The notes below the pieces were generated by a model. The model saw only the letters and a list, made by a program, of their open reading frames with translations. It searched no databases and was not told where the DNA came from. From Tachypleus tridentatus (lineage: Eukaryota; Arthropoda; Merostomata; Xiphosura; Limulidae), in contig NC_134837.1 of assembly GCF_004210375.1 (NCBI RefSeq), forward strand, positions 164,465,310 through 164,529,309: a stretch of DNA of 64,000 nt, in the 5' to 3' direction. Of the stretch, positions 1 through 12,813 are shown piece by piece (position 1 is the stretch's first letter; each line of letters opens with the position of its first letter). Made by a program: the position numbers and the translations under genes.

Positions 1-957
1 TCTTTAAAATGAAAGTAAATAAAATGAAAAAAGTAGAAACTTGTTAAATTGAAGAAGGTTTAATTAAGTAAGATACTACTTAATTATGTTGTAGTACAAT
101 AGTACTACAAATGCTTCACAAGGTATGCTTGTGAGCAGTTCATGAGTTGCATCATGTAATATATGATACACATTGTCATGGGATTTGCAACTTTTGTTGT
201 TGGATTATTAGTTAGACACAGTTCAAAGAGCAAGAAAACAAAATATTTTAGTAGAAATTATATTATTACAATAATTAAGGTACTTATGATGAAATCGTAG
301 TTTCTTGTTACAATTTGCAGTCATTATGGAAAGAACATAATGGTAATTTTGATTTGTTTCCTTTTTGTATCATGGTGGTTATGAGGAGTGTCAGACTGAA
401 CAAATGCATAGAGAATTAGGGTAGAGAAAACAGAAGATAAAATATGAAGCTTTACTGAGAAAACTTTTGATATTTATTTAAGAAGTTTTGGAGATTATAC
501 AAATGAAATTTGATCATTTTCAGATGAAGGAAATTATTTTTTATCTTATGTAAGAATCACTTTACACTTGGAGCAGTCAATACTTTGATTTCTTTCTGGT
601 GTTTGTATACAAAAATCTTGTAATGTTTTCTGAAAACTTGGGAAATTTCAAAGATACACAAAAACATTAAATCACAGTATGAAAACTAAAGATCAGTTTG
701 GGGTCACAAACAAAGTTGATTTTACTGAGCTCGTGGTAAGAGTGTTAAAATATGAAAAAAAGTTATTTACTAAAATTTAATTTACTAAAAAACATATTTT
801 TGGACTATTATCATAAAATTTTCAAACTTTTTGAATTGTGTGAAATATGTTTTAAATTATATATGTATTTATATTTTTACTCAATACCATTTGTATTGAG
901 AATAGATAATAAGAAAACTTCAGTAAGGTTACATCTTATATTTTTATGTTTCAATAG
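1..957 (+). other. AT-rich sequence upstream of the first visible anoctamin exon
   Basis: I see no exon, repeat or promoter here that I can support. Presumably it is intronic sequence of the anoctamin gene. Confidence 0.5.
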
Positions 958-1053
958 TGCACAGTTGATGTAAACTTTGTGAAAATTCATGGTCCATGGG
1001 AAGTTTTAACCCGATATGCTGAAATAATAAATATGAAAATGCCGATGAAGGAG
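958..1053 (+). CDS. anoctamin exon: N-terminal cytoplasmic domain
   Basis: This exon of 32 codons is open throughout and contains [19 protein letters not shown] followed by MKMPMKE. That matches the signature of the anoctamin N-terminal cytoplasmic (dimerisation) domain, which in relatives reads FVKIHAPWEVL then a YAE and K-MP stretch. The acceptor is a TCAATAG ending at 957 and the donor GTAAGA begins at 1054, giving phase 0 at both ends. An alternative acceptor seven bases later (ACAG ending at 964) keeps the same frame. It is the most upstream anoctamin exon I can recognise. The first methionine and earlier exons lie outside the window or are not visible. Confidence 0.85.
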
Positions 1054-4000
1054 GTAAGATGATTTAGTAATAGCTTGTTATATAGTTTACATGGAGTATT
1101 TGTTCATTGTTTTGTAAAGATATGTTAGCTTATAATGATAGACTGATGAAAATGTAATGGAATTTTTTACCAGTATTGAGAATTATGTTAAAAGCTTATA
1201 CTATATTAATTATAACCAAATATTTATGTAATTATTCTTTTTGAACTTTGTATATTCTACTTCAAATTGTCTTACTGCTTCAACTGTATGCAAGTTTGAA
1301 CTAAAAAATATCAAATCAATTAATTAATTTACATAAGTTAAGTATATTTATGATGTGATTAAAAAAGTATCTTCATTAATGGCTTGTTATCGTTTGTACC
1401 TCCCAAGCAAAACACAGCTTCACTGATATTATTAATCAGAGCTGAAGTTATTATACTATTACTGTATTTAATTGTGATACATTTATTTCTTTGTATATTC
1501 ATGGATTTCCCTTTTTGTCTGGTGGAATGTGTTAAGTATGTTTCCTTTGCATGACCATAAAACACAGTATGATGTTCTTTCTTAAATGATGTTCAACAGC
1601 TGTGTGACACTACATGTTATCAATCCACCACTTGAAGTAATTCTTTAATTTGATCTTGTGATTGCACTGGAAGGCTGCTAAGGGTGTTAAGAAGAGATCA
1701 GCTTTTGATTTTCTCATTTTTGGATTTAGTAAAGTAAAATGCAAATAAATTCTGAGCATTTACAGTCATTTCTGAAGACATAATTTTAACATATCAAGGA
1801 TCCTGAAAGGATTGTTTTTTTTTTCTCTACCATCACATCCATTCTAGTTGATAAATCCTTGTGTTGAAAAAATGTTTGTGTTGGCACAGAAATGTTACAC
1901 ACAAAGGATGGATTTAAAATCTTGTTTTTACATACTTTAATTTGGAATCTATAATATAAAATAAATATATTTAAATTAATATATTTGAGAAGTGTTTCAA
2001 ATAACTGAAATGTTGTCAGTTCTTTCTTTACTGTTATGACAACACTTTATACAATCTTTATAATGCTGAATCAATTACTACTTGCCACCTAAGTTATGTA
2101 ATACACTATAAAGCTGTGGTGTAAGATATGGATAGTTTTGAGATTTAAACTCTAAATGTAATATCTGTGCTAAGTTTGTTTGTATATAATTTATTTTTGA
2201 CAAGTAGAAAGCTTTTATTAATAACAGATGAACCTGTGGACATTGGCTGGTAATTATTGGTTCTGAATTAAAGAATATAATGGGTGTTGTTGTTGAATGG
2301 AATTGCTTTAATTCTAGCATTGCTGCATCTTTTGCGTGTAATTAGACATTGATTTCATGGTATGGCTGAATGCTTTTAAACTTTCATGAACTTCATATCC
2401 TTGTTTATTATCTTTAGAGTAGAAGGGTACATTTTCCTAAGTCAAATTTTTAAGTTTGCTCTGCACTTATTTGGGATGTGGTTTTGAAGCTTACTGCTGT
2501 TTTTGAATGTATTCTTCCAAATTCTTTCATGGCTCTTAAATGGTTTTAAATTATTTTGCTCTTCTAAATATTCTGCATAAACATCTTTCCTCACAGAGGA
2601 CTGTGATGTATTTCTTGAGTGTATTCAGTAAATCCTTTCACAGCTGTATTGCACTGTCAAATTATTTAAACTGTGTTGTCATTATAAACATTCCGTATTA
2701 ACATTCTTCTTCGTAAAGGGCTTTGACAAACATTCTTGAGTCTATTCTGTAAGTATATTCATGACATTTAATATTGTCAAAGGACCATAGACCATAAACC
2801 GAATGTATAGAAGTTAATCATTTTACGTACAGTGCAGTAACTCAAAGCTGTCACATCATACTAGATCATTAGCATGCAGATCTTTCTTTTAAAGTGTGAT
2901 TAACCATCTGTATTAGTGATAATAACTCTCATTCTTTACATTCTCTAAATTATAGCAGAAACCTATTTATATCATCTTTTACAAAGTGGAACCTGATACT
3001 TAACATTCACTTGAAAAGTAAATTACGAAGGAGATAACTCATTATTAAGCATTATTTTTTTGTACTGCAATGACTTTCATTCATTCTGAAGCAACTAGTG
3101 CTAAATACCACCCATATTCTTTAAATATCTTTACAAATGTAGGTGTACTGTGGTGAATAAAGGAAAATTCAATCATATAAATTACAGTCCCCTACTACAA
3201 GGAGTTTAGTTTTCTACTTTGCTCTTTTCTGGGGTTACTGATGAGAGGAGCTGATTTCCAGTAAACTGCTCTAATTTGCTGAGAAGTGATGTGTCAAATG
3301 ATAAGCTTGGCTTCATGTTTTTTTCTTGCTGAAACATATGGTATATATATATGATAATGAGAAAAAGAGTCAACATTATTCTAAAGACCACTGTCACTCC
3401 TTGTACCATCCCTAATTGCTATGTAACATAATACATTCCACTGGTGGGAACTTATTCAATGTTACATCATCACTGTTTACAAGGAAGGGATGATAGGAAG
3501 ATGTCAACAGTACAATGTGGAGTTGGTGTGATAAAAATTCTATTGTTGTGATACAATATTTTAACAGAAGGCTACATCAAAGTCAAGACCATAATGTAAT
3601 TAATTTGAATGTCTGATACAGGGCAGCTGTTCGCATGGAACAGATGAAAATCAACTCAGTAATAAATATTGCTTATTAAATATACAGTTTTACATTTTTG
3701 CTTGTAATCTTTTTTTCTTTTTTTGTCATCAGTTGAGTATTGTTGTTTGTTAGTAATATTCTTGGCTGTAATTCCCCATGATAATAATTAGCTTAGGTGA
3801 TTTATGATAGACTTAATTCCATATAATAAGCTAGCAATGTAAATAAAACAAACTCACGAGTACTGGTACCACAAAAATCCATAAAACAATTTTCCACTTT
3901 GTGCATTCAAGATTCAATAAATTAGTAAAATAACTAAAGTTTAAGCAACAACTATTTCTTTATTGCAGAACATAGTTTCAAATAAAAATACTCTGATAAC

Positions 4001-4300
4001 AAGAACATTACTTCACTGTGGCTGTACATGTATGTTTGATTATATCTTTATTGATGTAATGTGTAAGTATAGGAAGTAATGAATAAAGTCAAACTGTAAG
4101 AAGTAGCTGGAAAGCTAACATCATTATTATTATTATGACTAAGAACAAGATGTAATACTAATGGTAAATACATTTACTGTGACAAAATTACTGTTAATAC
4201 TGTAATAATACACCATGCAAAGAACATGCTTTAATTATATATAGTAAAATATTAAAGAGAAGTAAAGCTAATTGTGGCTGCAATATCACAGTGATTCATT
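1054..4300 (+). other. anoctamin intron, AT-rich, no recognised exon
   Basis: Apart from the degenerate tandem repeat at about 2500-2785, nothing definable was found. Anoctamin exons encoding the rest of the N-terminal domain (the FSxxxRSxIVxxIL and YPLH region) should lie between 1054 and 12813, but I could not recognise any. Confidence 0.45.
2500..2785 (+). repeat. degenerate tandem repeat, period about 120 bp
   Basis: About 2.4 copies of a unit containing an ATTCT(G)...AACAT(C)TT-rich part and ending CTTGAGT(G/C)TATTC. Anchors are the AAATATTCTGCATAAACATC and TAAACATTCCGTATTAACAT blocks, and the CTTGAGTGTATTC and CTTGAGTCTATTC blocks, each about 115-122 bases apart. No coding frame is evident. 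Confidence 0.6.
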
Positions 4301-4319
4301 ATTACCTTAAAATTAATTT

Positions 4320-4970
4320 TAGATAAATTATATTGTTGATTGTTATGTATTATAATTTATCTCAGATCAGTCTCCAATTTATTATGTTACGTACATAATG
4401 TACTGCAATTTATTATGTAACGTACATAATGTACTACAATTTCAAACAGCTGGAAATTTAAATTTAAATGTTAATTAAATGTTGATATGTATTAAATTTG
4501 ACATTTGTGAACAAGATTGACACACACAAAAGATATTTAGTGTCCTTGTAGATATACTGATGCCATAACTTAATTCACTGAAGTTAAACAGGTTGTGATG
4601 TTCAATATCTATAAACATTCCTGATCAAATTCTATAGTTTTCTGATTAATAAGCATTAATCACAATTTTTGCTTCTGTGGCTTGTAGTACACTGATTGTA
4701 ATGATAAAAAAAAAATGTTCTTCCTTTTGGTGCATCAATTTATATCGTTTAAGGAGATATTCTTGAATGTTAAACCATTTTCAAAGATGTGTAAGCATTT
4801 TTATAAAACAAATATTGTTGATTTTTACTCTCAATAATCTTCTGCAAAGTCAGAAAACAGCTGGGACTTGCACTTACACATCCAACAATGTACACTACAA
4901 GCATAAAATTGAAACAAACATAGGCATCAGAACAAATGCAATACAGTACATCTGTTGCATGATGTGTGAA
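4320..4970 (+). repeat. dispersed repeat, copy 1 (partner at 30.6-31.4 kb)
   Basis: Shares ordered blocks with 30570-31420 in the same orientation: TTACGTACAT(A/T)ATGTA, AACAAGATTGACA, a TTAATCACAATTTTTGCTTC block, GGGACTTG(C/T)(G/A)CA followed by CCAACAAT(G/A)TACA, and GAAACAA(A/G)C(A/G)TAGG. Copy 1 also contains a local duplication of a palindromic TTATGT-acgtac-ATAA motif near 4380-4430. It lies next to the 3' side of the - strand Tigger remnant at 5.1-6.1 kb and might be part of that element. Confidence 0.65.
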
Positions 4971-5099
4971 AGATTTGAAAAAAAGTTTTATTATTCTGTA
5001 AAACTGTTACTCATGTTATTGGCAGCAAAAAAGATTATTGGATTTCTAATAATGTTGAAAAAATATGGTGTCAGTGTTTTATCAGTTCTTCATTGGTCA

Positions 5100-6060
5100 T
5101 TGGTTTATAGTATGATTTAGGTAAGTCATTGATGAGTTGCTCTTCAATTCCATTAAAATCCAAACTGATGTGCTAATGATGTGATTTTTTTTAACAAGAG
5201 GTTGAAAATTGTGTACACATTCTAGCCAGTGTTTTTTCCAAACTGCATTCGTATTTGAGGTAGTAACCTCTTTACATTCTTGATGTTGAATGGTTTCCAG
5301 AAACCTCTGATCTAGGTGTTTTTGTTGCTGTCCACTGCCCCTGATCATTTATCTGAAGATTTGTCAAAAGTAATATGCTTTAAAAGAGGCTATGACATAT
5401 TGATTTATTGGTTGGATCAAACAACTGGTGTTTGGAGGAAGAAACTCCACAGAAATGTTTGTTGATATGTAAATTAGGTTATTAGGGTGATTTGGTGAGT
5501 TGTCATCAACCACTAGTACTTTATGGGAAGCATTTTCCATGGAGAAACATCTCTCTACTGCAGGGCATAAAAAGTTGTAAACCAATCCTCAAAAATTGTT
5601 TTTGTTGTTTAAACCTGTTCTGTCTGGCATCTTCTTCCAATATAGATTAGTGTCTCAAATGTTCAAAAGCTTGATGGGTCATATATCCTCTTTGTTCAGT
5701 AATATCTTTTAAAACTGGTTGGTACATTGATGTTGCTTCCATATCAGTACTTGCTGCCTTTAGGCTGTGTAAGTTATGCTCTTTTTTTTTTTAATCTGTC
5801 AAGTCAGCCTTTGCTATCCATTATCTTAAGGCAATACCGATTTAGTAACTTAACAGATGCAGGTATGGAAGACTTAGCACTTTAGATAAGTTTTTCTTTC
5901 TTGATAGTCACTGTAGTTGATGATGAGAACTTAAATGCTTTGGAATTTATTGCAAGTCTCTGGCTTTCATCAAACTTCTTGATGGTTTCCAGTTTTGTTG
6001 TTACTGAGATGGCTTTTCTTGCAGTTTTTTGGCTTACTGCTGGCACTGGAATCACTTGCA
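5100..6060 (-). pseudogene. Tigger/pogo-type transposase remnant
   Basis: Read on the - strand from right to left it shows, in broken frames, an N-terminal CENP-B-like helix-turn-helix piece (ARKAISVTTKLETIKKFDES at about 6030-5960), then AASTDMEA...LKDITEQRGY, the catalytic-domain piece DTNLYWKKMPDRTG near 5657-5617, then VLVVDDNSPNHPNN and VEFLPPNTSCLIQPINQYVI with ASFKAYY at 5520-5370, and a C-terminal NAVWKKHWLECV near 5255-5220. This order is diagnostic of Tigger elements (pogo superfamily, DDD-type transposase). Key acidic positions are altered: the usual DETGLFWKK is DTNLYWKK and LLxDNAPGH is VVDDNSPNH. It has multiple stops and frameshifts and is inactive. Confidence 0.85.
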
Positions 6061-6289
6061 GTGCACTTATTAATCAGTTTGTATTTAAGGGCTTTATATT
6101 TGTACTTTATGAGTACGTTGGTTGACACCTTTCACAATTCAAACAAGACAGTTGGGATGTACGAACTCTTAGCACACAGGCTGGTTAAACTGACGTGTCA
6201 TGATGTTTTAGCAAGTTACATTCAAAATATAATTGAACCACTTAACTACCATGATGTACGAACAAACTTGACAACAAACCATAGATGAT

Positions 6290-7225
6290 AATGCAGATTT
6301 CAATATTATATAAATTTTAAGTTCTTAGTAATATAAGAAAATATTTAAAATCAATTTTAAATTACCCTGGTGTGAGAATTTGAATATTTGTTCTTCAGTT
6401 ATTTCCTCTTTTGAACTTTCCCCTTAAACTATGAAATGTTATGTAAAATGTCATTAATCTTCTAAATCTTTATCTTATATCCTTCAATCATATGGAACTA
6501 CAGAGCAACCAATGAAAATCCAAGAACCTCTTGCCACACCCACCTTCAACTTGCTCAAATTTACAAATTGCTAATACATTTTTCTGAGGCAAGGTCTTAT
6601 TAAATTTATAACCAAAAGGAAGCCAGAATACAAATGATTGATTAAAGTATGATTCATCCTTTATGATCTTACAGATAATTGATAAACTTAGCTAATAAGA
6701 GAGTCAGAGACAATGAGATATTTTCTCAATGACAAACTGGGTATATCTTGCTTCAAACATAAATTATTGTGATATTATATTTTCCTTCCTTTCTTTCTCT
6801 CTCTTTTGAAGAATAGTTTCAGTTTTTCAACAGATTTTCCACTGGTTATAAATTATGCTGTGATAAATTTGTTATACATTTTGCATGTATTTCTGAGGAG
6901 TTCAGGATTTCTAAAATCATACACCAGTTTAAAAAATTTAATTTTGTATTTCTTTTAGGTACCAGAATTTCAGTATTCAAGGTGTGATGATAAACAATTA
7001 TAAAGAGGTATAAGTGGTGTTTGCCATACAATTTCAAACCTCTTTGCCTCCTAAATATCAAAGAGGCAACAGTTTACAACTGAATATAGAAGAGCTAGAG
7101 AATACTTGTAAGTACACATGTTTAGGTTTTTTGGATTTTATTTGCTGTAAATCTTTGTGATTTTTGGTCAGGTGATATTCTGTACATTTAGTGTTTTAAT
7201 ATTTTGTTTGTTTGGTTAGTTTTGT
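6290..7225 (+). other. AT-rich intronic sequence, nothing recognised
   Basis: A short open stretch before a GTAAGT at 7107 was considered, but I do not match it to anoctamin. Confidence 0.4.
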
Positions 7226-7229
7226 ATTT

Positions 7230-7500
7230 TGGCCAAAGCAACTTAAGGGCTTACTGCATTTGCCATCCCTAATTTAGCAATGACATACCAAAGAAAAGAC
7301 AGCTTGTTAGTACCACCTACTACCCACTCTTTAATTACTCTTTTTATCAACAAAGAGTGTAATGGATTTTAATGTTACAACATCCCAATGGGTAAAAGTA
7401 TGAACATGTTTGGGGACAGGGATTTGAACCCATAATCAACAGATAGTGAGTCAAACCATTACCATTATTTCTTTTCTCTATGGTCTTGGTTGAATCAACC
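7230..7500 (-). repeat. divergent tRNA-derived SINE-like copy
   Basis: Contains GGGCTTACTGCATTTGCCATCCCTAATTTAGCA (in pieces), a GGGATTTGAACCC B-box complement near 7421 and a CAACAAAGAGTG block. It resembles the common SINE's 3' body and tRNA head in reverse orientation, but is strongly diverged. Confidence 0.55.
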
Positions 7501-8590
7501 AAGTTTGTGACCCCAAATTTATCTTTGTAGTTTCACCACAATAATTTCTAATACGTTTTGTATATCTTCATAAAAATCTCATCAACTGTGAATGATCATT
7601 AAATCATTTGTTGAGAAAAACATTATTTATAATAAAGTCTCTTTCACTGCAAGAGTCTGTGAATATGTGGAATCAGAAAATTGACCACTGTGGGTGCAAA
7701 GTGATTTTCATGTAGATTAAAAACACTTAAATCATCTGAAATTTAAATTTAAACATCATAAATAAACTTGAAACATTTTAGTCAGTAAAATTAGACTGTA
7801 TTTTGTATTAATCTATCCAAACTCTGTATGAGGTTTGTCAATATGACCAATCTTGTAACCATTAAAATAAATCAAAATTATCTTCTTTTTTTTCTGTAAT
7901 GACTTCAGATTGTAACATGAAACTACATTTGTTTATTCCAAATAGCTTTTATTGTAACAGTTTTATTGCCCTCTGAACTATGTTTAACTAATATGCCTAC
8001 CAAATAGGTCGTAAATCACTTGGTAAACATGTAGCTCACATTATTTTAATGAACTACATAATGTGCATGAGCTACTCACAAATTTCTTAAGTGTACCTCA
8101 GGAAAAAATGGCTGCAATCACAAAGTAATAACTCCAGAGTTTCCATACTGTACGTTCTAATATGTTTTGCACATATTCACAAAATTTTGCAAGCTTTCAG
8201 TAAACATCTCAAATCTTTTGTACACAAAAAATAACATTTTTTAAAAATATACTACAAATACTGAAGATTTGTTCATGAATGGATGTGAAAAACAAAATAT
8301 TGTTATTTCTGTGAAAAGCTTCAGGTATCATTTGTATAATGTCCAGAATCTACTAGGGAAATGTCAAACATATTATTTTCAGTAAAACTTTATAGTTTGA
8401 TTTTCTTTACTTCTAACTTTGTGAATCCAGCCAATTTGACAAACCTTGTAAGCCACACAACAAAAATACAAATCTGATTTATCATTTTTTCTTTCTTTTT
8501 AAAATGACTGCAGATTGTAACAGAAAATAGCAATCATTTAACTTAAATAGTTTTTAAGTATGTAACAGTCTACATTCATGTATATGTAAT

Positions 8591-9020
8591 TAAACTGCTG
8601 GCCAAAATCTTAGGCCAATGAACATAACGAAAGAATATGCATTTTGCATTGTTCGACTCAACCACTTATTTGCGTAGAGCTTCGAAAGATGAAAATAATA
8701 AAAGGGAAAATAAAAATAAAAAACCTTTTAGCATTTAATAGGGAAAATGTGAACATTCTAAAATTAGCCTAAATACTAGCTGGTCGAAAGTTTAAGACCA
8801 TACTGAAACAAAGCGTTAACTGGTAAACACGTCACAAAATTTAGTCATTTGTGTTCAAGCATTATCTTTGTCAACTCCTCCCACTGATATCTCCTGTGTT
8901 ACATTGGGTAAAAACATGGCAAAGACTAAAAAGTTGACAGAATTTGAACGTGGCAGAATTGTCGAGCTGCAAAAGCAAGATCTCTCTCAACATAATCTTA
9001 AGATTATGGCCAGTGGTGTA
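8591..9020 (+). mobile_element. internally deleted Tc1-like element
   Basis: The left end TAAACTGCTGGCCAAAATCT and the right end (reverse complement TACACCACTGGCCATAATCT) are inverted repeats bounded by TA. From 8916 the element reads MAKTKKLTEFERGRIVELQK then QDLSQ, the N-terminus of Tc1-family transposases (first helix-turn-helix). It then goes directly into the right terminal repeat, so almost the whole transposase including the DDE domain is deleted. At about 430 bp it is a non-autonomous derivative. It sits inside a dispersed repeat whose other copies show the uninterrupted site. Confidence 0.88.
8916..8990 (+). pseudogene. Tc1 transposase N-terminal stub
   Basis: Twenty-five codons from ATG at 8916 match the Tc1 transposase start (KTKxLTEFERGRIVELxKxGLSQ). 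Everything after is the element's right inverted repeat, so no DNA-cleaving domain remains. Confidence 0.85.
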
Positions 9021-10017
9021 TATAGTTTTGTTGCCCTTGATCTATGTCAACATGAATACACCCACCACACAAGTTATAAATAACTCAGGGAACATATAGC
9101 TCATGTTGTCATTATGAATGATGTGATACATGAGATGTTCATGAATGTACATTGTGGTTTAATGTTTTGCTTCATGATGAGTTTTTGGTTTTCACAAGTG
9201 AACACGAGTCAGTCAGTAATGGTACTTTTGATATTACTTGCCCTTTATGATTTTAAAAAAAATTACAGAGTAATAAATCACAATTTACTTCAAGAAACTA
9301 ATAACTTGGATGGTAGTTATAATGTTGTGTAATCTGTAAAGTTAGTTAGAAAGGATTTTAGGTGTAACAAAGGATTTGTCTTTATTACTAAACCTGTATG
9401 GTTCATCAGCTTCTATATTAAAGATTTTAGATTGACAAGTAAGATCTATATAATAGTGCATGTAATGTTACATCAGAATAAGATTAATAACATAATTCAT
9501 AACATCCTTTACTCGCCCAGTTCAGGTTTCCAGTAAGAAAAGAGTATTGTCATATCACTACATCTGTATCTATTAATAAATGTAGTGCATCATTATTCAA
9601 TGTGTTATACATCTTAAGGAACTCTAATAGTTAATTACATTGTAAATGTGATTTGTTGCTCTAACAGATAAAAGAGGTTTGTAACTTTAAAAGTATTTTG
9701 TTCATGTATGGTTCATATTTGTGTAAAAGTTATTTTCACTGGTCTCGTTAAAGATTTGATGTTCCAGTGAGGAAAGAAGATTTCTTTAACCCAGCCAAAT
9801 TGTGGATTTTATTTTAAAACAGAAAAGATTCAGTAATAATACAAGAGAATCTTATGCATTTGGCAAGTGAAAAAAATATATTATTTCCTGTAATATATTT
9901 TAACATAATATGTATTTAATTTCATCTCTGTATAATTTACTGTGCATCAGGATTACTGAAAAAAATTCATAAGCTAAATTTATACTTTCTGAAAATAAAT
10001 TCCTTTATTATGAACTG

Positions 10018-10082
10018 AGTGATGACTAGCTACCTTCCCTCTAGTCTAAATTAGGGACATCTAGCACAGAGAGCCCTCAAAT
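10018..10082 (+). repeat. SINE tail fragment
   Basis: GTGATGACTAGCTACCTTCC, then CTCTAGTCTAAATTAGGGACATCTAGCACAGAGAGCCCT in pieces, equals the 3' body of the common tRNA-derived SINE. Confidence 0.75.
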
Positions 10083-11159
10083 ATTTAGTAAAATTATGTT
10101 AAGAAATCTGTTAATTAAAAGTTACATTGTGTATTTTTAGGGCTAACATTTAAATATCTGTGTCTTAAAATACTCTTTGGGTTATAATGATTCATACTTA
10201 TCATCATTATATTTAGTTTTGACCTTGCACTGACCAGTTGCTGATTTATTTTCTCATGTATATATAAAATTCAAAGATGGAATGTCCACCTGAACTTTTT
10301 TGTCATATTAAGCTTTACAATTTAAATTTAGAGACTTGTATTTTTTAATGTAGTTTGACATAAGACTGTTAGTGTGTACTAGAAATTCTGTTATTTATCA
10401 CATGATGTGAACAGGAAATGTATATAATTTTTATATTGCAAAGTGACTGGAAATATGTAATATTCATAAATTAATACACAGAAAACGGGAACCTATAATT
10501 ATTAGAATGTACTGATTGATCAGTTGGCTACCTTTGCTTATTAACACTTGATAATATCTCATAAGTTTCAACTGGATTAAGTTTTAGTCCTAAAATTTAA
10601 TAGTGCTGAATAATATTCATAAATATAAAAATTAATAGTGATAAATAATATTAATATTCTATGTGTATGGGGTAAGTCCAATAGGGAAACACCTGCTCAT
10701 GTGGAGCTGTAAGTACTAATTTTTACTATAATTCTAAATTTATGACACATTCATTTATGACATTTGTCAATCTTTCAGTAGCCATAACTGTATTGTGCAC
10801 AAATAATCAATATTTCTATAAAAATATTTCCCATAAAGATCTGTCTGTGAATTTCCAAAGCCTTAAATGAAACAGTCTAAAATTAGCAATGTGCAGTGAA
10901 ATGAGAAACTGAAAAATATGTAATATAATGAACAAACATGTTTTTTCCTCTCTGAATGCTAGGTTTTCTATTTTCTTCAAAGTTTCAACTTGGCATTTTC
11001 CCAATTTAATTTTATGGTTTTACTGCCTGTACATAGAACCACTGTCTTCTGTCTAAAGCTTAGGAAGTTGTAATATTGATACATTAACTGATGTATAAAT
11101 AAATAGCAGTACATCAGTAGAAAACTAAAGACGTTATGAGAACAGTATAATTATGATGT

Positions 11160-11585
11160 TAGAAAAGCATGCAAGTTCAAGAAGTCTTAATAGAAGTGAA
11201 TAAAATCCCTGTAACCCTGGTTATTCCTGATACAATCACACAGAAATGGAAACCAATGCACAGTTAATTCAAATAATTTCAGCTATGGCCCACTCTGTAT
11301 TTTATGTAGAAAGTAAGCAACTTTGCATAATGTTTAGGTCAGTCCTATATTGTTAGCATTGTAACAGACAAAAACATAACATTATGTGTTGTGATACAAT
11401 ACATACAGTCTTTTGATAATGAACAGTTTCGAAAGAAGTCAGTTAATTCTGCTCTTAGACTATAACCCACAATAAGTATTGGAGGTGTGTGTGCTTTTTT
11501 ATTTGGACAATATACTGTACAGATCATTGAAGATGCTATAAAAACATGTAGGTTCAAGAAGTTTTGATAGAAATGAATAAAAACA
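11160..11585 (+). repeat. direct repeat pair about 376 bp apart
   Basis: GCATGCAAGTTCAAGAAGTC plus TTAATAGAAGTGAATAAAA at about 11167-11205 is repeated as ACATGTAGGTTCAAGAAGTT plus TTGATAGAAATGAATAAAA at about 11543-11581. The 376-base spacing could be a tandem duplication or repeats flanking an element; I cannot tell which. Confidence 0.55.
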
Positions 11586-12813
11586 TCGTAATTTAAGCAC
11601 TTTTGAAAGGTAGACCTTTCTTCAGTTACAAATTGGAAATGGTGTTGTAATCAAATGGGTGATATACAAATAAAGTTAGTTTAGTAACATCAGGAAGGTC
11701 GTCTGGTTTTCCAAGAAATGTCTATTTCTCTATGTTCTGGTGTAAATGTCTCATTTCCAGTATAATATATAGCCAATGGTGAGAATGTATGCGGAAAGTT
11801 GTTAGGAATATTTTACTTTAGAAATGGCTGAATATGTGTGCATTTAAAACTGTACTTAAGGATTTAAGTAAAGTAAAGGTGACACCTAGAGACAGGTTGA
11901 AAAAGATATACTAATCAGTTTGTAAAAAATTATATGAAAAATTATCTTAAACAAATGATATGTTTTAGTAAATTCAGCTTTCATGATACAAGAAGAAATA
12001 AGCAAAGAATAAAAATAATTTTTTGACTAAGATGAAACCAGTGAATGAAGATTATCGATTTCAGGTTCTAGATTAAGTCCAAAAGGTTGAACAGTATTTA
12101 GATTAGCAATCTAATAAGTTTCTTTTATTTCTCTGTAAAGTTTAATTTTGAATCCTGTTTTCACTGGTTCAACAGAACAGTATAATGAAACCTTATTTCA
12201 TCAAAATAAAAAAATGAAAATTTTGTAAATAATATGGTTATAGGCTTCCTAAATTACTAAAAAAACTTAATCGCTGGCAACCCTGTAGTACCTGACGTGT
12301 GTTTTTGGGCTTGTTACATATGATACGTGGTTCCAATATACGATATGATATATAGTGAATAAAAGTCATTGCAATCACTCTTTACATTGTTTTATTAAAT
12401 ATTTCATGCCTTATGTATTTATAGTGTGTTTTTCTCCTATTTTTTAAGTAATAACCAAGCTTATCAATGATACTATGTATGAAGCTGCCTTTCCTTTACA
12501 TGAGGTCAGTTAACTCATTGGATTCTTCTTTTCAAGTGTGCTTGATGTGGATAAAGTATTGTGAAAGTACAATTTTTCATATGTTAAAAGTATTGTTCAC
12601 AGTTATTTCTACAACCAGTGTGTATTATATCAGGTTTATGACCTGATGAATTTCTATAATAGGGTTTATCCTGTAGTTTGTAATTAATATTATTTTCCAG
12701 TAAAGTGCACTTTAACAAATTTTTATCAGTTGTCATTATACTTGGAGATATTTCACTTCCTGTATCAGTAAAATAATAATTATGTTGATAATTTACTTTG
12801 ACATATTATTCAG

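Larger units (their letters stand above)
7540..9150 (+). repeat. AT-rich dispersed repeat family, two tandem-direct copies
   Basis: One copy covers about 7640-8060 and another about 8280-9110. Both carry ATGACT(T/G)CAGATTGTAACA, a CAAATAG- or TAAATAG-type block, TTTTATTGCCCT or TTTTGTTGCCCTTGA, and an end reading AAATCACTTGGTAAACATGTAGCTCA or its variant. A third copy is at about 16560-17000. The second copy is interrupted by the Tc1 derivative at 8591-9020. There is no coding content. Confidence 0.65.
9150..12813 (+). other. anoctamin intron, AT-rich, few small repeats
   Basis: Holds a 65-bp SINE tail fragment at 10018-10082 and a direct repeat pair at 11165-11205 and 11541-11581. Otherwise I see nothing. 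Confidence 0.45.

Noticed and set aside
4767-5120. 117-codon + strand open frame
   Set aside because: No domain, composition follows AT-rich sequence, and it overlaps a dispersed repeat and the end of a reverse-strand Tigger remnant.
5901-6288. Hydrophobic + strand frames that look like membrane segments
   Set aside because: They are antisense to the Tigger transposase N-terminal remnant.
7040-7107. Open stretch ending at a strong GTAAGT donor
   Set aside because: The encoded text does not match any anoctamin segment; a donor consensus alone is common in such sequence.
8868-9083. 71-codon frame as a complete small protein
   Set aside because: Only 25 codons are Tc1 transposase; the rest is the element's terminal repeat and the flanking repeat.
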